In this document: positions 63,268 to 64,000 of the stretch, in pieces | Numbering within the stretch: the stretch's first letter is position 1 | How the letters are laid out: every line of letters starts with the position of its first letter | Assembly: GCA_028280415.1 (NCBI GenBank) | Contig: JANQLV010000038.1 | Coordinates: 1-64,000, forward strand | Source: Saprospiraceae bacterium | GTDB lineage: Bacteria > Bacteroidota > Bacteroidia > Chitinophagales > Saprospiraceae | Reading direction: 5' to 3' | DNA: 64,000 nt | Notes under the pieces: model-generated | What the model saw: only the letters and a program-made list of their open reading frames with translations | Database searches by the model: none | Told to the model about the DNA's origin: nothing | Program-made: the position numbers and the translations under genes

Positions 63268-64000
63268 ATGAAAAAACTTATACCAGCTATATTAACTTTG
63301 GTTTTTACAATTCAATTACAAGGGCAGGAAAATGATAAGCAAGCCATTATTCATACGATCGATATGCTTTTCGATGGAATGCGGGAAAGCGATAGTACCA
63401 AACTGATGAATGCTACCCATGAAACGGCTACACTTAAGACGACTTATACAGATCGCAGTGGTATACCCCGAATTCAGGAAAGCCAAATAAAGGATTTCAT
63501 CAAAGGCGTATTAAAACCACATGATGCGATATATGATGAAAGGATTTGGAGCTATGAAATTGAGATAGACGGCTTATTGGCTACAGCCTGGACAGAGTAT
63601 ACTTTTTTTCTTGGTGAAAAAATGAGTCATTGCGGCGTCAATGCATTTCAGCTCTTTAAATCAGAAGCGGGGTGGAAAATCATTGGGATTACAGATACGC
63701 GTAGAAAAGAGGCCTGTCAAACCGAACCTGATAATCACGAAAAGGCTATTCATAGCTTGATGGATAATTGGCACAAAGCTGCTGCCGAAGCCGACGAAGA
63801 TACTTTTTTCGGCAGCATGACTTCGGATGGTATTTATCTGGGAACGGATGCTTCCGAGCGTTGGCTAAGGGATGATATGAAAGAATGGTCGAAGCAGTAC
63901 TTCGAACGGGAGAGTGCCTGGGCATTTACGGCCAGTAAAAGAGAAATTTACTTTTCGGAAGATGGAAAAACGGCCTGGTTCGAAGAAATGCTGGATACCT
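63268..64000 (+). CDS. Secreted protein with tandem NTF2-like domains (cut by edge)
   Basis: The frame opens with ATG at 63268 and continues to the window end (244 codons seen). The signal peptide runs to QLQGQ. Residues of about 22-155 resemble a SnoaL/NTF2-like fold (IIHTIDMLFDGMRESDSTKL, AWTEYTFFLGEKMSHCGVNA, WKIIGITDTRR). A second copy starts near residue 165 (IHSLMDNWHKAAAEADEDTF, GSMTSDGIYLGTDASERW). The two-domain layout suggests a binding or scavenger role, or a lumazine-binding-like one; no catalytic residue can be fixed. The C terminus is missing. Confidence 0.75.
   Translation, partial: MKKLIPAILTLVFTIQLQGQENDKQAIIHTIDMLFDGMRESDSTKLMNATHETATLKTTYTDRSGIPRIQESQIKDFIKGVLKPHDAIYDERIWSYEIEIDGLLATAWTEYTFFLGEKMSHCGVNAFQLFKSEAGWKIIGITDTRRKEACQTEPDNHEKAIHSLMDNWHKAAAEADEDTFFGSMTSDGIYLGTDASERWLRDDMKEWSKQYFERESAWAFTASKREIYFSEDGKTAWFEEMLDT

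Overview
The window is chromosomal DNA of a Bacteroidota bacterium. The evidence is type IX secretion (T9SS) sorting domains, a PorP/SprF protein, SprB and HYR repeats, a GLPGLI protein, a grasp-with-spasm peptide cluster, AT-rich intergenic DNA and TAnnTTTG-type promoters. The very large HYR/SprB/cohesin proteins suggest Saprospiria, but that placement is inference. I see no rRNA, tRNA, CRISPR array or insertion sequence.

Layout. (1) 1-16.4 kb, minus strand: a secreted-protein region. It holds two small secreted proteins, a HYR protein with a dockerin-like module, a cohesin-like domain and a T9SS signal, and a three-gene set (small cohesin protein, giant protein with four cohesins and about 18 SprB repeats, PorP/SprF). 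These units are separated by long leaders and share a promoter architecture: a 16-bp palindrome TACC-N8-GGTA placed 30-31 bp from a TATCTTTG-like -7 box. (2) 16.4-17.1 kb: a NarL/FixJ-type response regulator, a plausible but unproven reader of that palindrome. (3) 17.5-29.9 kb, minus strand: a complete grasp-with-spasm RiPP cluster. It comprises a 137-aa protein, GLPGLI protein, outer-membrane barrel, DUF6624-like lipoprotein, four double-glycine precursor peptides separated by RNA hairpins, ATP-grasp ligase, a 61-aa overlapping protein, SPASM protein, C39-peptidase ABC exporter, HlyD-like adaptor and a terminator. (4) 30-35 kb: a helical protein of unknown function, a Tat-exported glycosylasparaginase and an Fe-S flavin oxidoreductase behind a 36-bp perfect palindrome. 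(5) 35.4-50.5 kb: an animal-type haem peroxidase carrying the same dockerin-cohesin-T9SS tail, an 11-repeat surface protein, a giant outer-membrane protein and a T9SS metallopeptidase. (6) 50.7-63 kb: the GlgE alpha-glucan pathway (GlgB, TreS-maltokinase fusion, GlgE, a CBM48-HhH protein) interleaved with outer-membrane proteins and a patatin-BamA-like protein. (7) The right edge cuts a secreted protein with tandem NTF2-like domains.

How the parts may work together. Regions 1 and 5 contain seven cohesin-like and two dockerin-like modules on T9SS cargo, so a surface assembly built on cohesin-dockerin contacts is the most striking unproven possibility. Region 3 reads as a self-contained biosynthesis and export system: precursors are modified by the ATP-grasp/SPASM pair, cut after Gly-Gly and exported. 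In region 6 the TreS domain of the TreS-maltokinase fusion has Ser206 in place of the GH13 nucleophile Asp, so this fusion may act mainly as a maltokinase feeding GlgE.
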